From NCBI RefSeq assembly GCF_000943565.1, contig NZ_JTDW01000001.1, positions 124,001-188,000 on the forward strand: a DNA stretch of 64,000 nucleotides, read 5' to 3'. The translations under genes were made by a program, and so were the position numbers. Position 1 is the stretch's first letter. Each line of letters starts with the position of its first letter. Under the pieces are notes generated by a model. It was not told the origin of the DNA and searched no databases. It saw nothing but the letters and a program-made list of their open reading frames with translations. The stretch comes from Neotamlana sedimentorum. GTDB lineage: Bacteria > Bacteroidota > Bacteroidia > Flavobacteriales > Flavobacteriaceae. Shown piece after piece: positions 1 through 9,804 of this stretch.

Positions 1-2
1 TT

Positions 3-2231
3 CCTGAATTACGTACAGGAATAACAGATATTAATGTTTTAAAGGAAAGAGAGCGCGAAATAGAATTTTTACTTCAAGATACGTTTAGTCCTTTATTAAC
101 GCATAATGAAATTAAAACGGCTTCAATACCATTTCATGATTTTATATTTAATGCTTCAGAACGTTTTAAGAATATTATAAAAATAGCAGGAGACGATTTT
201 CAGCTTCAAATTAAAAATATGGCTGAAGAAGATTCGTATATCATGTCTTGTGCTGTTATTTTAAATTATTTATTTGGTTACGAGCTAAACTTTAAGCGTC
301 CAATTTATTATCAAATTCCAGATGAAAAAGGGATAATTCGATATTATAAAATTTTATATAATGCCGATTTTTGTGAAATAGAACCAACCAACAATGCGCC
401 TAAAATAACGCAAGAAGATTATGACGAGCTTATCGATAATTTCGATAATATAGAACTTTGGAAAGAAAAATTTCCGCCACAAAGCTATAGTTTTAAAGGC
501 TTTGTAATTTCTAATATTTTCGATGTTACTGCCGATCAATCTATTTCGAATATCAAATCTACATTAATAGGTGTCGATAAGCGAAATAGTAAAACCTTTA
601 TGGATGGTTTTCAAGATATTTTCAGGTCATTACTAGGTTTAAACAGTATAAAAGTTGGTTTTTCAATTTATTTAGAAGAAGAAAAAACCTTCGAACGTGT
701 TTATGGCGAAGGTATGGAAAGTTTTTTATTAGCTAATTCAGATTCCGAAGCTTGTAATAGCGTGTTATGCGATTGGTCTTATAATAGATTGATAAATGAA
801 AAAAAGTTTTTTTCAATTTCAAATATTGATGAAGCCTTAAAAAAGTCTAAGGCACCACAAGTTAAATCGTTACATAATCAAGGTGTAAAAAGTGCCATTT
901 TTGCGCCAATAGCTAATGAGGGCGAATTAATGGGGATTTTAGAAATTGTTTCTCCAGAACCCAAGGTTTTAAATAGTATTAATGCTAATAAATTGCACGA
1001 TATAATGCCATTTATAGTATCTGCGGTAGAGCGTTCTAAAGTTGAAGAAGAAAACTTAATTGAAGCTATTATTCAACAAGAATGTACTTCTATACATCCA
1101 AGTGTAGCTTGGAAATTTAAAAAAGCGGCACATAAATTTTTAAAAGAAAGTATAACTAATACAGTTGGTAAACCAAGTTTTAGTAAAATAAGTTTTGATA
1201 ATGTTTATCCGTTATTCGGGCAAATAGATGTAAAAGGTTCATCGGAAGCTAGAAATTTTGCTACCCAAAAAGATTTAGCTCTGCAACTAACTTTGGTTAG
1301 TAAAATATTAGATGCTATTCCAGAAAATGAAAAATTACCTATTTTCGAGCAGCTTCTGTTTGAAATTGAAAATTTTAACACGGAAATAAAAACAGATTTT
1401 AAAGTTGATACAGAACAACAGTTAACACGGTTTTTTAAGGATGAAATTGAACCTTTATTCATGTATTTTCTAGAAAAAAGAACTTTTGCTAAAGCAGAAA
1501 TTGAAGATTATTTTAGTAAAGTAGATAGCAATTTAGGTGTTATTTATTACTACAGAAAAAATTACGACGATACTATTGCGCTTATTAACAAAAACATGTC
1601 TGCAATTATAGATAATAAGCAAAAAGAAGCGCAAAAGATGTATCCTCACTTTTTCGAGCGTTTTAAAACTGATGGTGTTGAGCACAATATGTACATTGGA
1701 GAATCTATAACTAAAGAAGACAGTTTTAATAAAATTTATCTTTACAATTTAAGATTGTGGCAATTACAAGCTATGTACGACATGGAAAATAGTTTTTACC
1801 AAAACCAAAACGAATATCCGTTAAGTTTAGATGTCGCTTCTATGATTTTGGTGTTTAATCAACCATTATCTATACGATTTAGAATGGACGAAAAGCAATT
1901 TGATGTAGATGGTACATACAATGCACGTTACGAAGTTGTAAAAAAACGTGTAGACAAAGCCTACATTAAAGGTACAAACGAACGTGTTACTGCTAAAGGA
2001 AAAATGAGTATTGTTTATTCTCAAAAAGAAGATGAAATAGAATACTTAAAATATATTCGTTTTATGCAATCTAAAAACTTATTTGCAAACGATGTTGAGG
2101 TTTTAGAACTTGAAGATTTACAAGGCGTAACAGGTTTAAAAGCTATAAGAGTAAGTATGAATTACCAAAAAACCAATGGCGATACAGTGTTTTATACTTA
2201 TGAAGACTTAATGAACGAGATAAAAGCTTAA
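3..2231 (+). CDS. GAF domain protein, 5' end outside window
   Basis: The reading frame is open from base 3, with no stop before the first in-window ATG at 219, and the upstream codons read as ordinary protein. The true start therefore lies outside the window and about 742 residues are visible. A GAF-like sensory domain lies roughly at residues 200-345 of the visible part, and a long helical C-terminal region follows. I see no signal peptide, membrane segment or kinase domain, so it is probably a cytoplasmic sensor or scaffold. Its stop overlaps the stop of the convergent fur-like gene by a few bases. The GAF call is from family resemblance; ligand and partner are unknown. Confidence 0.7.
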   Translation, partial: PELRTGITDINVLKEREREIEFLLQDTFSPLLTHNEIKTASIPFHDFIFNASERFKNIIKIAGDDFQLQIKNMAEEDSYIMSCAVILNYLFGYELNFKRPIYYQIPDEKGIIRYYKILYNADFCEIEPTNNAPKITQEDYDELIDNFDNIELWKEKFPPQSYSFKGFVISNIFDVTADQSISNIKSTLIGVDKRNSKTFMDGFQDIFRSLLGLNSIKVGFSIYLEEEKTFERVYGEGMESFLLANSDSEACNSVLCDWSYNRLINEKKFFSISNIDEALKKSKAPQVKSLHNQGVKSAIFAPIANEGELMGILEIVSPEPKVLNSINANKLHDIMPFIVSAVERSKVEEENLIEAIIQQECTSIHPSVAWKFKKAAHKFLKESITNTVGKPSFSKISFDNVYPLFGQIDVKGSSEARNFATQKDLALQLTLVSKILDAIPENEKLPIFEQLLFEIENFNTEIKTDFKVDTEQQLTRFFKDEIEPLFMYFLEKRTFAKAEIEDYFSKVDSNLGVIYYYRKNYDDTIALINKNMSAIIDNKQKEAQKMYPHFFERFKTDGVEHNMYIGESITKEDSFNKIYLYNLRLWQLQAMYDMENSFYQNQNEYPLSLDVASMILVFNQPLSIRFRMDEKQFDVDGTYNARYEVVKKRVDKAYIKGTNERVTAKGKMSIVYSQKEDEIEYLKYIRFMQSKNLFANDVEVLELEDLQGVTGLKAIRVSMNYQKTNGDTVFYTYEDLMNEIKA

Positions 2232-2671
2232 TTTACTTTTTTTGTACCATAAAAGTAGAGGGAATGCTTATCAATTTCAATATCAAAAACTTCTTCAATA
2301 GTTTTTTTAATTTCTTGAACTCTAGGATCGCAAAATTCTAATACTTTTCCAGAATCTGTAAGAATCACATGGTCATGTTGTCTGTTAAAATAAGATTTTT
2401 CGTATTGCGAAGTGCCATTTCCAAATTGGTGTTTTCTAATTAATTTGGCTTCTATTAACAGTTCTATGGTGTTATATAATGTAGCGCGACTAACTCTATA
2501 TTTTTTTTCCTTCATTTTAATATACAGTTCATCTACACCAAAGTGAATTTGTGTATTGTAAATTTCCTCTAAAATTTCAAAGCGCTCTGGAGTTTTTCTA
2601 TGTTTATTTTTCTCTAGAAAATCTGTAAATACTTTTTTTACAGTTAATTGTGTGTTATGTTGTGAGTTCAT
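2228..2671 (-). CDS. fur: Fur-family metal-responsive transcriptional repressor
   Basis: 147 residues, the usual Fur length. The winged-helix recognition segment is at about 60-72 ([13 protein letters not shown]). Candidate metal ligands of the Fur dimerisation domain are visible: H43, E91, the H99-D100-H101 triplet, E112 and H136. Only one Cys (C114) remains of the two C-terminal CxxC pairs that bind structural zinc in E. coli Fur. The gene starts 8 bp after the stop of the CxCxxCxC gene and is probably cotranscribed with it. The neighbours are flavodoxin, a PepSY protein and a siderophore-type TonB receptor, so an iron-sensing role is more likely than PerR or Zur, but the sequence alone does not prove it. 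Confidence 0.85.
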   Translation of the reverse strand: MNSQHNTQLTVKKVFTDFLEKNKHRKTPERFEILEEIYNTQIHFGVDELYIKMKEKKYRVSRATLYNTIELLIEAKLIRKHQFGNGTSQYEKSYFNRQHDHVILTDSGKVLEFCDPRVQEIKKTIEEVFDIEIDKHSLYFYGTKKVN

Positions 2672-2679
2672 AATAGTTA

Positions 2680-3039
2680 TTAATCGATATTATTAAAACT
2701 TAATACCGATGCCATTTCAAGTTCAAACAGTGTTCCTTTAACTAAATCTTCTAAGTCTAAAATATTTTTCTCAGATGATTTGAATATAAACTTTACGTAA
2801 TTAGTATTAGCTTTAATTTGTTTCGGAATTTCACATTTACAATTTTTACAAGCACACCCTTTTTTCGCAGAATTTATTGTTGGAATTAGGTTAGCTACGT
2901 CTTCATAGGTTAATATTATACTAACCTCTCCTAAAAATAATTGAATTTTTTCAGAAGAATAACCGGTTTTGTTAGGGTTATCTTTAATTAAATAAGTTGC
3001 GCCAATAGCATTTCGGTATACAGGGTCTAAAAATAGCAT
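2680..3039 (-). CDS. Small CxCxxCxC protein beside fur
   Basis: 119 residues, not assigned to a family. A cysteine cluster C62-x-C64-xx-C67-x-C69 lies between a hydrophobic N-terminal half and a mixed C-terminal half. There is no signal peptide and no clear membrane segment. The cluster could bind zinc, iron or an Fe-S centre; this is inference. It is divergent from the flavodoxin gene (65 bp apart to GTG 3105, 89 bp to the chosen ATG) and shares that intergenic region with a Fur-box-like site. It is followed after 8 bp by the Fur-type regulator, so coregulation by iron is likely. Confidence 0.7.
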   Translation of the reverse strand: MLFLDPVYRNAIGATYLIKDNPNKTGYSSEKIQLFLGEVSIILTYEDVANLIPTINSAKKGCACKNCKCEIPKQIKANTNYVKFIFKSSEKNILDLEDLVKGTLFELEMASVLSFNNID

Positions 3040-3073
3040 GTAATTATTTTGTGTAAATATGCAAACAATTTTT

Positions 3074-3105
3074 ATTTAGAATAAATAAAAATAAATGTAT
3101 TTTTG
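3074..3105 (+). promoter_or_regulatory. Flavodoxin -7 element with overlapping Fur-box-like site
   Basis: TATTTTTG at 3098-3105 matches the Bacteroidota -7 consensus TAnnTTTG. I see no good -33 TTTG. Just upstream, 3074-3092 reads ATTTAGAATAAATAAAAAT; its left half, ATTTAGAAT, is the exact inverse of the right half of the site upstream of the TonB receptor gene (7300-7318). This supports an iron-responsive operator. Binding by the neighbouring Fur is inferred. Confidence 0.5.
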
Positions 3106-3128
3106 TGTTTCATTTAAAACAAAAAAAA

Positions 3129-3662
3129 ATGAAAAAAATAGGATTATTTTACGGCTCAGACACTGGTGTTACCGATGATATAACAAGAGATTTTGTAACG
3201 TTTTGGGAAGATGATAACTTAGAGGTTATGGAAATAGGTGATGCTAGCGTAGATGATTTTAATGAATATGACACCCTTATTTTAGGTTTATCGACATGGT
3301 ATGATGGCGATTTACAAAGTGATTGGGAAGATTTTTTCGACGATTTTCAAACCATAGATTTTACAGGTAAAACGGTAGCTATTTATGGTTTAGGAGACCA
3401 AATAGGATATGCAGAATACTTTATAGATGGTGTTGGTATATTGGCTAAAATTATTATTGAAAAAGGAGGAACTGTTGTAGGTTATTGGCCAACGGAAGGC
3501 TATCGCCATACCGATTCGGTTGCGTTAATTGAAGATAACGAAGATATGTTTTACGGTTTAGCACTCGATCATGATAACGAATCTCAGCTTACAGACGAAC
3601 GTTTAAAGGCTTGGATAATTCAAATTAAAAAAGAATTCAACCAAGTTTTGCAAGAAGCTTAA
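3129..3662 (+). CDS. fld: Flavodoxin
   Basis: 177 residues from ATG 3129. An in-frame GTG at 3105 is the last base of the -7 promoter motif, so it is rejected as start. The FMN phosphate loop is at the N-terminus (LFYGSDTG), with the flavin loops STWYDGDLQSDW and GLGDQIGYAEYF further on; the length fits a long-chain flavodoxin. It is a soluble one-electron carrier that commonly replaces ferredoxin when iron is scarce. It is divergent from the CxCxxCxC/fur pair and convergent with the PepSY gene, only 3 bp between the stops. Its position in an iron-acquisition block and the Fur-box-like site upstream suggest induction by iron limitation. Confidence 0.93.
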   Translation: MKKIGLFYGSDTGVTDDITRDFVTFWEDDNLEVMEIGDASVDDFNEYDTLILGLSTWYDGDLQSDWEDFFDDFQTIDFTGKTVAIYGLGDQIGYAEYFIDGVGILAKIIIEKGGTVVGYWPTEGYRHTDSVALIEDNEDMFYGLALDHDNESQLTDERLKAWIIQIKKEFNQVLQEA

Positions 3663-3665
3663 CAA

Positions 3666-4781
3666 CTACTTTTTATAATTTCTGCCATACCAAAGTAAAC
3701 CACCAGTAACAGGAAGAGATGCAATAGTTAAACTCACCAAAAAGGCTATAATTTTGCCAACAATTCCACCAATGGCGCCTACGTGAATGTCGTAATTCAT
3801 GCGTAAAATTTTATCGGGAACTTTGGCATCTTTATATTTTCCGTAAATGGCAGGAGTTTCAATTTCTTCTAGCGTATTTTGGTCGAAGAATCTGTAATCG
3901 GAGTTGTAGTATAAACCTTTACTATTAGCTACTTCAATATAAATACTTGTGGTGTCACTTTCAGGGTAGTGTAATTCGTAGCTTACTGATTCAGGCGACT
4001 CTTTTCTTAACTTTTCAATTAAAAAGTCTATAGGCTTAACAGCATAAGTATCGGAGGAAGAATTACTCACATTTTCAGGGATAATAAATGCAGGCACTTT
4101 ATCGCCTCCGGTAGACATGTAAACTACATATTTTAACCAGTTATATGAAATTACACTTCCTGTAAAGGCAATAACAAATGCAAAAATGGCAATGTAAAAG
4201 CCAACAACGGTGTGTAAATCGAAATTTTTACGTTTCCATCGGGTTGTTTTTTTCCAATCGAAAGTAACACGTTGCTTTAAGTTTTTGCGTTTTTTGGGCC
4301 ACCATAAAATAAAACCAGAAATAATAATTAATAAGAATATTAAAATAGAAACGCCAACTATATTTTCGCCAATATTTTTAGGAAACCATAAACGCATATG
4401 TCCTTTTAAAATAAATGCGAAAAACCCAGATAGATGGTCATCTGCTTGAATTACTTCTCCTGAGTACGGATTTAAAAATACACTTTGGTAAAATTCAGGT
4501 TCGCCATCATAAAAAATAACTTCAACAGCTTCGTTAGGTTGTTTAAAAATAGTACCATGAACCGTATTATTAGGGAAAATACTTAATGCAATAGTTTTTG
4601 CTTCAGTTGGTGTAATAAAAGCTTTGTCTTGCGGCGTAACGTATTTATAATCGTCGTATAAGCTTTCTATTTCGTCGTGAAATGCCCAACAACATCCCGT
4701 TAAGGCAACAACAAAAACAATAGCACCAGTTACTAAGCCTAAAATTTTATGTACTTGAAATACGGTTTTTTTAAATCCCAT
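3666..4781 (-). CDS. PepSY-associated TM helix membrane protein
   Basis: 371 residues. Transmembrane helices are predicted at about 13-33, 143-163, 191-212 and 343-367, with PepSY-like periplasmic segments between the first and second and between the third and fourth. Proteins of this family often accompany siderophore receptors and some reduce or process ferric siderophores at the inner membrane. The gene follows the TonB receptor gene on the same strand after 54 bp that contain a hairpin, so the two probably form an operon. Role in ferric-siderophore handling is inferred from family and context. Confidence 0.85.
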   Translation of the reverse strand: MGFKKTVFQVHKILGLVTGAIVFVVALTGCCWAFHDEIESLYDDYKYVTPQDKAFITPTEAKTIALSIFPNNTVHGTIFKQPNEAVEVIFYDGEPEFYQSVFLNPYSGEVIQADDHLSGFFAFILKGHMRLWFPKNIGENIVGVSILIFLLIIISGFILWWPKKRKNLKQRVTFDWKKTTRWKRKNFDLHTVVGFYIAIFAFVIAFTGSVISYNWLKYVVYMSTGGDKVPAFIIPENVSNSSSDTYAVKPIDFLIEKLRKESPESVSYELHYPESDTTSIYIEVANSKGLYYNSDYRFFDQNTLEEIETPAIYGKYKDAKVPDKILRMNYDIHVGAIGGIVGKIIAFLVSLTIASLPVTGGLLWYGRNYKK

Positions 4782-4793
4782 GGTTAAAAGTGT

Positions 4794-4819
4794 AAAGGCA
4801 ACCTTTAAAGATTGCCTTT
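4794..4819 (-). other. Intercistronic hairpin between TonB receptor and PepSY genes
   Basis: AAAGGCAA (4794-4801) pairs with TTGCCTTT (4812-4819) around a 10-base loop. In the direction of transcription no continuous T-tract follows, so it looks more like an mRNA-processing or attenuating hairpin than a full terminator. It could lower PepSY expression relative to the receptor. Confidence 0.4.
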
Positions 4820-4835
4820 TATTTTTTGGTGAAAG

Positions 4836-7232
4836 TTAAAATTTATAAGTAAAAGTACCAAGTAAAACACGTTGTTGTTGTGGTGTAATAGTACTCCAGC
4901 CCGAATAGTAAGTCTCGTCGGTTAAATTATTTCCTTTAATACTAATTCTAAATGTATCATTTTCGTAATAGGCAGATGCATTAAATATGGTGTAACCTGG
5001 AATATAAAAACTTCCTGTTGCAGCTTTGTATGCAACCATAGTATCATATTCTGTTTGGCCATTAAAACCAGCACCTATACCAAAGTTTTTAAAGAATTTG
5101 TAATCTGCCCAAAAGTTATAAGTGATTTCTGGACCAGATTCACCATAGCGGCTACCTTCTAAATAAGTAGCAGAAGGAGAATTGGTAATTTCGGAATCGT
5201 TATAACTAAAACCTGTATGAATGTTTAAACCAGCAACTGGGTTGGTGTTAACTTCTAACTCTATACCTTGGCTATTAATTTCTAGATCCTGTGTTTGAGT
5301 GGCCCAAAAATATTTATTATCGACAGTAATGTTGTAATAACTTAAAGTAGCTTCTAGTTTGTTATTAAATAAGCTTGATTTTGCACCAACTTCAAATTGG
5401 TCTGCTTGTTCTACGTCGTACGACTGTAAAAACGTTTCTCCTGTAGAAAAATCAGTCATATATTGTGGGTCAACGTAAGAGAAACCGTTTTGGTAGTTTG
5501 CAAATATTGACAGTTCATCCATAATAGGTTGAAAAACAATTCCAAATTTTGGAGAAAGTGTAGTATCAGTATATTCAGTTTCATCATCAGAAGCATCATT
5601 TCTATCTCCTTGATAATCGAATCTATCAAAACGGACACTAGCCATAACAGATAAAGAAGGTAAGATGTTTATAACATCAGAGATGTAAGCTCCAAATATA
5701 TTTTGACGAACATCACTATTTAAAAATCCTAGCCCAGATAAAGCAGCACTAAGGTTTTCTTCGTTAATTTCTGGCTCGCCAAAAACTAAGTCTCCGTTTA
5801 TATTTATTGTATGTAAATAGCCCCAGTTTGAGCTATTGTCTGTTATTTTGTAATCTAAATAATCAGCGCCAACTAATAATTTGTTTTGTATGTCTCCAAT
5901 TTTAAATGTACCGGTAAAGTTTTGTTGTAAGTTTAATGTTTTAGTTTTTGAATTTGTATCTTGTGCATATAAACTAAAATATTCGGTTCCTACTGGAGCA
6001 GTAGGATCTGTCCAATCGGCAACGTTCCATAAATACGTATAATAACCTAAAGATTTGGCTGTATTACCAGAGATTAATGTTTGAGAAGACCAGCTATCTG
6101 ATAATTTCCAAGCTACTTCACCGCGATAATTTTGTGTTACGTTGGTAATTGTAACATCGTTACTTGTAAACGATAATTCCTCGTTATACCCTAATTCTTC
6201 AATAGAGTTAAATGCTAATGGCCCGTAACGGTTTAAGAATAGAAAGGTTTCGTTGGTTTGCTCGTTTTGAGAGGCTTCGTACGAGAAGTTAAGCGTTAAA
6301 TTGTTGTTTACTCTATATGAAATAGATGGTGCTACAAACACTGATTTTTTTAAACCAGCATCTTGAAAACTATGTTGTTGTTGGAATCCGCCATTGAAGC
6401 GTAACGATAATTTATCGTTTGGGCTAATATTTACATCGGCATTTAGTTTGGCAAAATCGTAAGAACCACCAGAAACAGTTACTTCGCCACCTGTACCGCT
6501 GTAAGGCTTTTTAGTAATAATGTTTATTAAACCACCGTAAGATGTAACTGTACTTCCAAATAAAGTTCCAGAAGGGCCTTTAATAACTTCTACACGCTCT
6601 ACATTCGATGGATTTATAAATCCATTAGTAATACCAGCAACACCATTTACTAATTGCGGTTGCACAGCAAAACCACGGCTAGAGTAGTAACCTGCACCGT
6701 CACCACTTCTACCTGTAGACGACCATAGTTTTGTAATACCAGCAGCGTTTTTTAAAGCTTCTTCAAAAGTATTAACCGATTGCGATATAAGTAATTGGTT
6801 TGTAATGGTGTTGTAAACTTGTGAGTTTTCAATATTTTTTAATGGCATTTTAGATACGTATGCGCTTTGCTTTCTTGAGAATTTGTTTTGGCGTTCGGTA
6901 TCTATTACAACTTCTTGTAAGAGTTCATTTCCTTCAAAAAGGGCAATGTCGCCAATATTAAAATCGTCATTGTTTATGGTAAAATCAATTTCTTTAGTTT
7001 TAAAACCAATAAAAGAAACGATTAAAGTGTAATCTCCATTTTCAAGATTCGAAATTTTAAACACACCATTTTCATCTGTTTGTGCACCTTTGGTAGTGTT
7101 TTTTACAATGGCGTTCACACCTAATAAGCTAGTTTGATAATTGTCGGTAACCGTACCTTGAACAGAATAATCCTGAGAGAACCCTTTAAATGTTAATAAT
7201 AACAAAAGGGTGATAATAAATTTTGATTTCAT
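4836..7232 (-). CDS. TonB-dependent siderophore receptor
   Basis: 798 residues. A signal peptide ends near residue 20 (GFSQ). A carboxypeptidase-regulatory-like beta-sandwich covers about 20-110, a form typical of Bacteroidota receptors. The plug follows, with the characteristic segment RVEVIKGPSGTLFGS near 212-226. A 22-strand-type barrel ends in a C-terminal Phe (TYKF). The sequence resembles FhuE/FecA-class siderophore receptors rather than SusC. The context (PepSY, flavodoxin, Fur) supports ferric-siderophore import. An exact -7/-33 promoter and a Fur-box-like site lie directly upstream. The substrate cannot be deduced. Confidence 0.9.
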   Translation of the reverse strand: MKSKFIITLLLLLTFKGFSQDYSVQGTVTDNYQTSLLGVNAIVKNTTKGAQTDENGVFKISNLENGDYTLIVSFIGFKTKEIDFTINNDDFNIGDIALFEGNELLQEVVIDTERQNKFSRKQSAYVSKMPLKNIENSQVYNTITNQLLISQSVNTFEEALKNAAGITKLWSSTGRSGDGAGYYSSRGFAVQPQLVNGVAGITNGFINPSNVERVEVIKGPSGTLFGSTVTSYGGLINIITKKPYSGTGGEVTVSGGSYDFAKLNADVNISPNDKLSLRFNGGFQQQHSFQDAGLKKSVFVAPSISYRVNNNLTLNFSYEASQNEQTNETFLFLNRYGPLAFNSIEELGYNEELSFTSNDVTITNVTQNYRGEVAWKLSDSWSSQTLISGNTAKSLGYYTYLWNVADWTDPTAPVGTEYFSLYAQDTNSKTKTLNLQQNFTGTFKIGDIQNKLLVGADYLDYKITDNSSNWGYLHTININGDLVFGEPEINEENLSAALSGLGFLNSDVRQNIFGAYISDVINILPSLSVMASVRFDRFDYQGDRNDASDDETEYTDTTLSPKFGIVFQPIMDELSIFANYQNGFSYVDPQYMTDFSTGETFLQSYDVEQADQFEVGAKSSLFNNKLEATLSYYNITVDNKYFWATQTQDLEINSQGIELEVNTNPVAGLNIHTGFSYNDSEITNSPSATYLEGSRYGESGPEITYNFWADYKFFKNFGIGAGFNGQTEYDTMVAYKAATGSFYIPGYTIFNASAYYENDTFRISIKGNNLTDETYYSGWSTITPQQQRVLLGTFTYKF

Positions 7233-7265
7233 TTATTTAGACTAATTATAGATTGTTTTATTCGG

Positions 7266-7318
7266 CAAAAGTATGTGCTAAGAATTAAACAAACAAATTA
7301 TTTGTAATTATTCTAAAT
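7266..7318 (-). promoter_or_regulatory. TonB receptor promoter with Fur-box-like operator
   Basis: On the minus strand TACTTTTG (7273-7266) matches TAnnTTTG and TTTG (7297-7294) lies 20 bp upstream. The imperfect inverted repeat ATTTGTAATTATTCTAAAT (7300-7318, 9-1-9) sits immediately upstream of the -33 element. Its right half is shared, inverted, with the flavodoxin promoter site at 3074-3092. The predicted leader is about 25-30 nt. Operator function is inferred. Confidence 0.65.
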
Positions 7319-7354
7319 AAAGGTGTTGTTAAATAACAATTTTGTAGCTTATAG

Positions 7355-8623
7355 TTAACATAACGTATTATTTACGTTGGCGTTTTTGTTGTAAAGCAAG
7401 GAAGTTGTAGTAGAATTATCGGGTAAAACATCATTAAGTCTGGCGTTGTTTCCTTTTAAAGCCACACCAAAAGATATTACAGAAACAATCATTCCTATCA
7501 TAAAAATGGTGTATGTAATTCTTAATATTCGGTATTTTCGCTCTAAAACTTTACCTAAAAAATAGAGGTCTTTGGTTAGGGAGCTATAAACGTAATTTTT
7601 GTCTTTAAGCAATTCCTTTACGGCCCAATCGTATTCTTCTAAGCTCATTTTATGAAAATTACCAAAAAAGGTTAAATTAACTTTTTTGTTAGCAACATCC
7701 TCTTTGGTAAACTCTCCACTTGTAATATTAGGTCGTGTAGCAATTATAGAAAGCACCATAGATATTACACATGATAGCGTAAAGATTGCAGTTGGATATA
7801 TTAAATAAGGATTAGAGTCTAATTTTGAAATTAAATTAGCTAACACTAACGAAATTATAATGGCATTTACAGAAAGTAAAATGTTTGCTTTAGTATCTGC
7901 AATATCACTAAGTTTAATGTGGTTTCTTAACGCAACACGATAAAAAGTTTGAATACCACGTTCTGGACTTTCGTTTTTATATTGCGCTTTATATTTTGCT
8001 TTTAACTCTTCGGTTTTAAGCTTTGTTTTTCTTTTCTTTTTAGATTTTATAAGGCTAGCTAAATTTTTCTCTTTTCTAGGTTGCCAGTTTTTTAAAGCAT
8101 AATCGGTATAAAACTCATGCTTTTTTGTTAGTACATCTATATTCTCGTTTTCCCATTCAATAGGTGTATAATTTTTTATGCCTTGTAACTCTAACTCTTT
8201 TCTTAAAAACTCACTAGCTTCGGTAAAATATTTTTTACCAAAGTGCGATGCATCTGCATCACGAATTATTTTATCGAGCTCTGTTTTTGGAGAATCTTTA
8301 AACTTGGTAGCCATTATGCAGTTGTTAACTGCTGTAATGGTTTCTTGGTTTACACCTTCTTCTTTTAAAAAAGCAGTAGCAATTTTCACACTTTCTTCTT
8401 CATGATTATCTATAGATTTAGTGTAACCTGTATCGTGAAGTAAGACCGCTAGTTGTAATATTTCGGCATCGGTGGCGTTAATATCTGTGTTTTCAATAAT
8501 TTCTCTAACACTTCTTAAAACACGTTCGGTATGGGTGTAATTATGATATAAAAAACTGTTGTCTAATTCATTTTTTAGTAAATCAAATACAAATTTTTCA
8601 GTTTTTTCAATGAGTTCTAACAT
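7355..8623 (-). CDS. HD phosphohydrolase fused to Pycsar-effector-like TM domain
   Basis: 422 residues in two parts. Residues 1-180 form an HD domain with H31, the H63-D64 doublet, H74 and D122/D124 as likely metal ligands. A basic linker (about 183-215) leads to a membrane domain with helices near 248-266, 274-295 and 368-390, including the segment ALRNHIKLSDIADTKANILL typical of the DUF5706/PycTM family. In Pycsar anti-phage systems this membrane domain is the effector that senses cCMP or cUMP. No nucleotide cyclase lies next to it here, so a signalling or housekeeping role for the HD-fused form is equally possible. It is monocistronic. Confidence 0.8.
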   Translation of the reverse strand: MLELIEKTEKFVFDLLKNELDNSFLYHNYTHTERVLRSVREIIENTDINATDAEILQLAVLLHDTGYTKSIDNHEEESVKIATAFLKEEGVNQETITAVNNCIMATKFKDSPKTELDKIIRDADASHFGKKYFTEASEFLRKELELQGIKNYTPIEWENENIDVLTKKHEFYTDYALKNWQPRKEKNLASLIKSKKKRKTKLKTEELKAKYKAQYKNESPERGIQTFYRVALRNHIKLSDIADTKANILLSVNAIIISLVLANLISKLDSNPYLIYPTAIFTLSCVISMVLSIIATRPNITSGEFTKEDVANKKVNLTFFGNFHKMSLEEYDWAVKELLKDKNYVYSSLTKDLYFLGKVLERKYRILRITYTIFMIGMIVSVISFGVALKGNNARLNDVLPDNSTTTSLLYNKNANVNNTLC

Positions 8624-8777
8624 AGAGATAAGTTCGCTTTTAAAGACACAAATTACTAAAATTTATGCGTATTTTTGGTATTTTATATGTAAAGATTTTG
8701 GTCGTAAGGATATTCACTAACTAACGACTTAATCTATTTTGAATTGTTTAAAAAAATCATAAAATTTCATTTTTATA

Positions 8778-9224
8778 ATGCTAACATGGAAAGATATTAT
8801 TAATTTTTCGGTAAACGGAAATTTAAAACCAGATAAATGTATTGAAAAATCTGAAGCCGAATGGCAAAGTCAATTAACACCAGAACAATATAGAATTACC
8901 CGACTAAAAGGAACCGAAAGGCCGCATAGCGGAGATATGTGTACAAGTCATGAAGCTGGTATTTACAGCTGCATTTGTTGTGGTACATTACTATTCGATT
9001 CTACTATAAAGTTTAGCTCAGGTACCGGTTGGCCTAGTTTTACCCAACCAATAAAAGAAAATGCCGTTAAATACGAAAAAGATTCGAGCTTAGGGATGAT
9101 TCGAGTTGAAATTATGTGTAACACTTGCGATTCGCATTTGGGACATGTTTTTCCAGATGGGCCAGAACCTAGTGGTCTACGCTATTGTGTAAACTCAGAA
9201 TCATTACAATTAGAAAAAAAATAA
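8778..9224 (+). CDS. msrB: Peptide-methionine (R)-S-oxide reductase
   Basis: 148 residues. Zinc-binding pairs C65/C68 (SCICCG) and C114/C117 (CNTC) are present, and the catalytic Cys is C137 in RYCVNSESL. The GTGWPSF segment near 82-88 is also typical. It reduces methionine-R-sulfoxide in oxidised proteins. It has no signal peptide, so it is cytoplasmic. It is followed after 2 bp by msrA, forming a two-gene repair operon. A TATTTTTG at 8670-8677 may be the -7 element, but no clear -33 was seen. Confidence 0.95.
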   Translation: MLTWKDIINFSVNGNLKPDKCIEKSEAEWQSQLTPEQYRITRLKGTERPHSGDMCTSHEAGIYSCICCGTLLFDSTIKFSSGTGWPSFTQPIKENAVKYEKDSSLGMIRVEIMCNTCDSHLGHVFPDGPEPSGLRYCVNSESLQLEKK

Positions 9225-9226
9225 AT

Positions 9227-9766
9227 ATGAATAAAAATATAGAAATAGCAACATTTGGCGGTGGCTGCTTTTGGTGTACACAAGCCATGTTTCAAGAACT
9301 TATAGGTATAGAAAAAGCAGTATCTGGTTATTCTGGAGGTACTGTGCCAGGGCATCCAACGTATAAAGAAGTTTGTTCAGGTTTAACAGGTCATGCTGAA
9401 GTAGTGCAAATTACTTTTGATTCTGATAAAATTTCATATAAAGAATTGACTACTATTTTCATGACAACCCACGACCCTACAACATTAAATAGGCAAGGGG
9501 CCGATGTAGGGACGCAGTACCGATCTGTTATTTATTACCATAATGAAACCCAAAAAGAAATTGCTGAGGCTGTTTTAAAAGAAGTAGCTTCTTATTTTGA
9601 TGATCCAATTGTTACAGAGATAACAGAAGCAAGTACTTTTTATGAAGCCGAAGAATATCATCAAGATTATTACAATAATAATACAACACAAGGTTATTGT
9701 AATGCGGTAATTACCCCAAAATTAGCTAAATTTAGAAAGCTTTATGCCTCTAAACTTAAATCGTAA
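9227..9766 (+). CDS. msrA: Peptide-methionine (S)-S-oxide reductase
   Basis: 179 residues from ATG 9227. An in-frame TTG at 9185 lies inside msrB and is rejected because the family starts just before the GGCFWC motif. The catalytic Cys is C14. The segments YSGG and YHQDYY near the C-terminus are family signatures. It reduces methionine-S-sulfoxide and complements msrB, whose stop is 2 bp upstream. It lacks a signal peptide and is cytoplasmic. Confidence 0.95.
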   Translation: MNKNIEIATFGGGCFWCTQAMFQELIGIEKAVSGYSGGTVPGHPTYKEVCSGLTGHAEVVQITFDSDKISYKELTTIFMTTHDPTTLNRQGADVGTQYRSVIYYHNETQKEIAEAVLKEVASYFDDPIVTEITEASTFYEAEEYHQDYYNNNTTQGYCNAVITPKLAKFRKLYASKLKS

Positions 9767-9804
9767 TATTTAAGTACAAAACAATTAATCTTTAACCCTC
9801 TCTA

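Noticed and set aside
3105-3128. Earlier GTG start for flavodoxin
   Set aside because: The G of this GTG is the last base of the -7 element TATTTTTG, so the codon would precede the transcript start.
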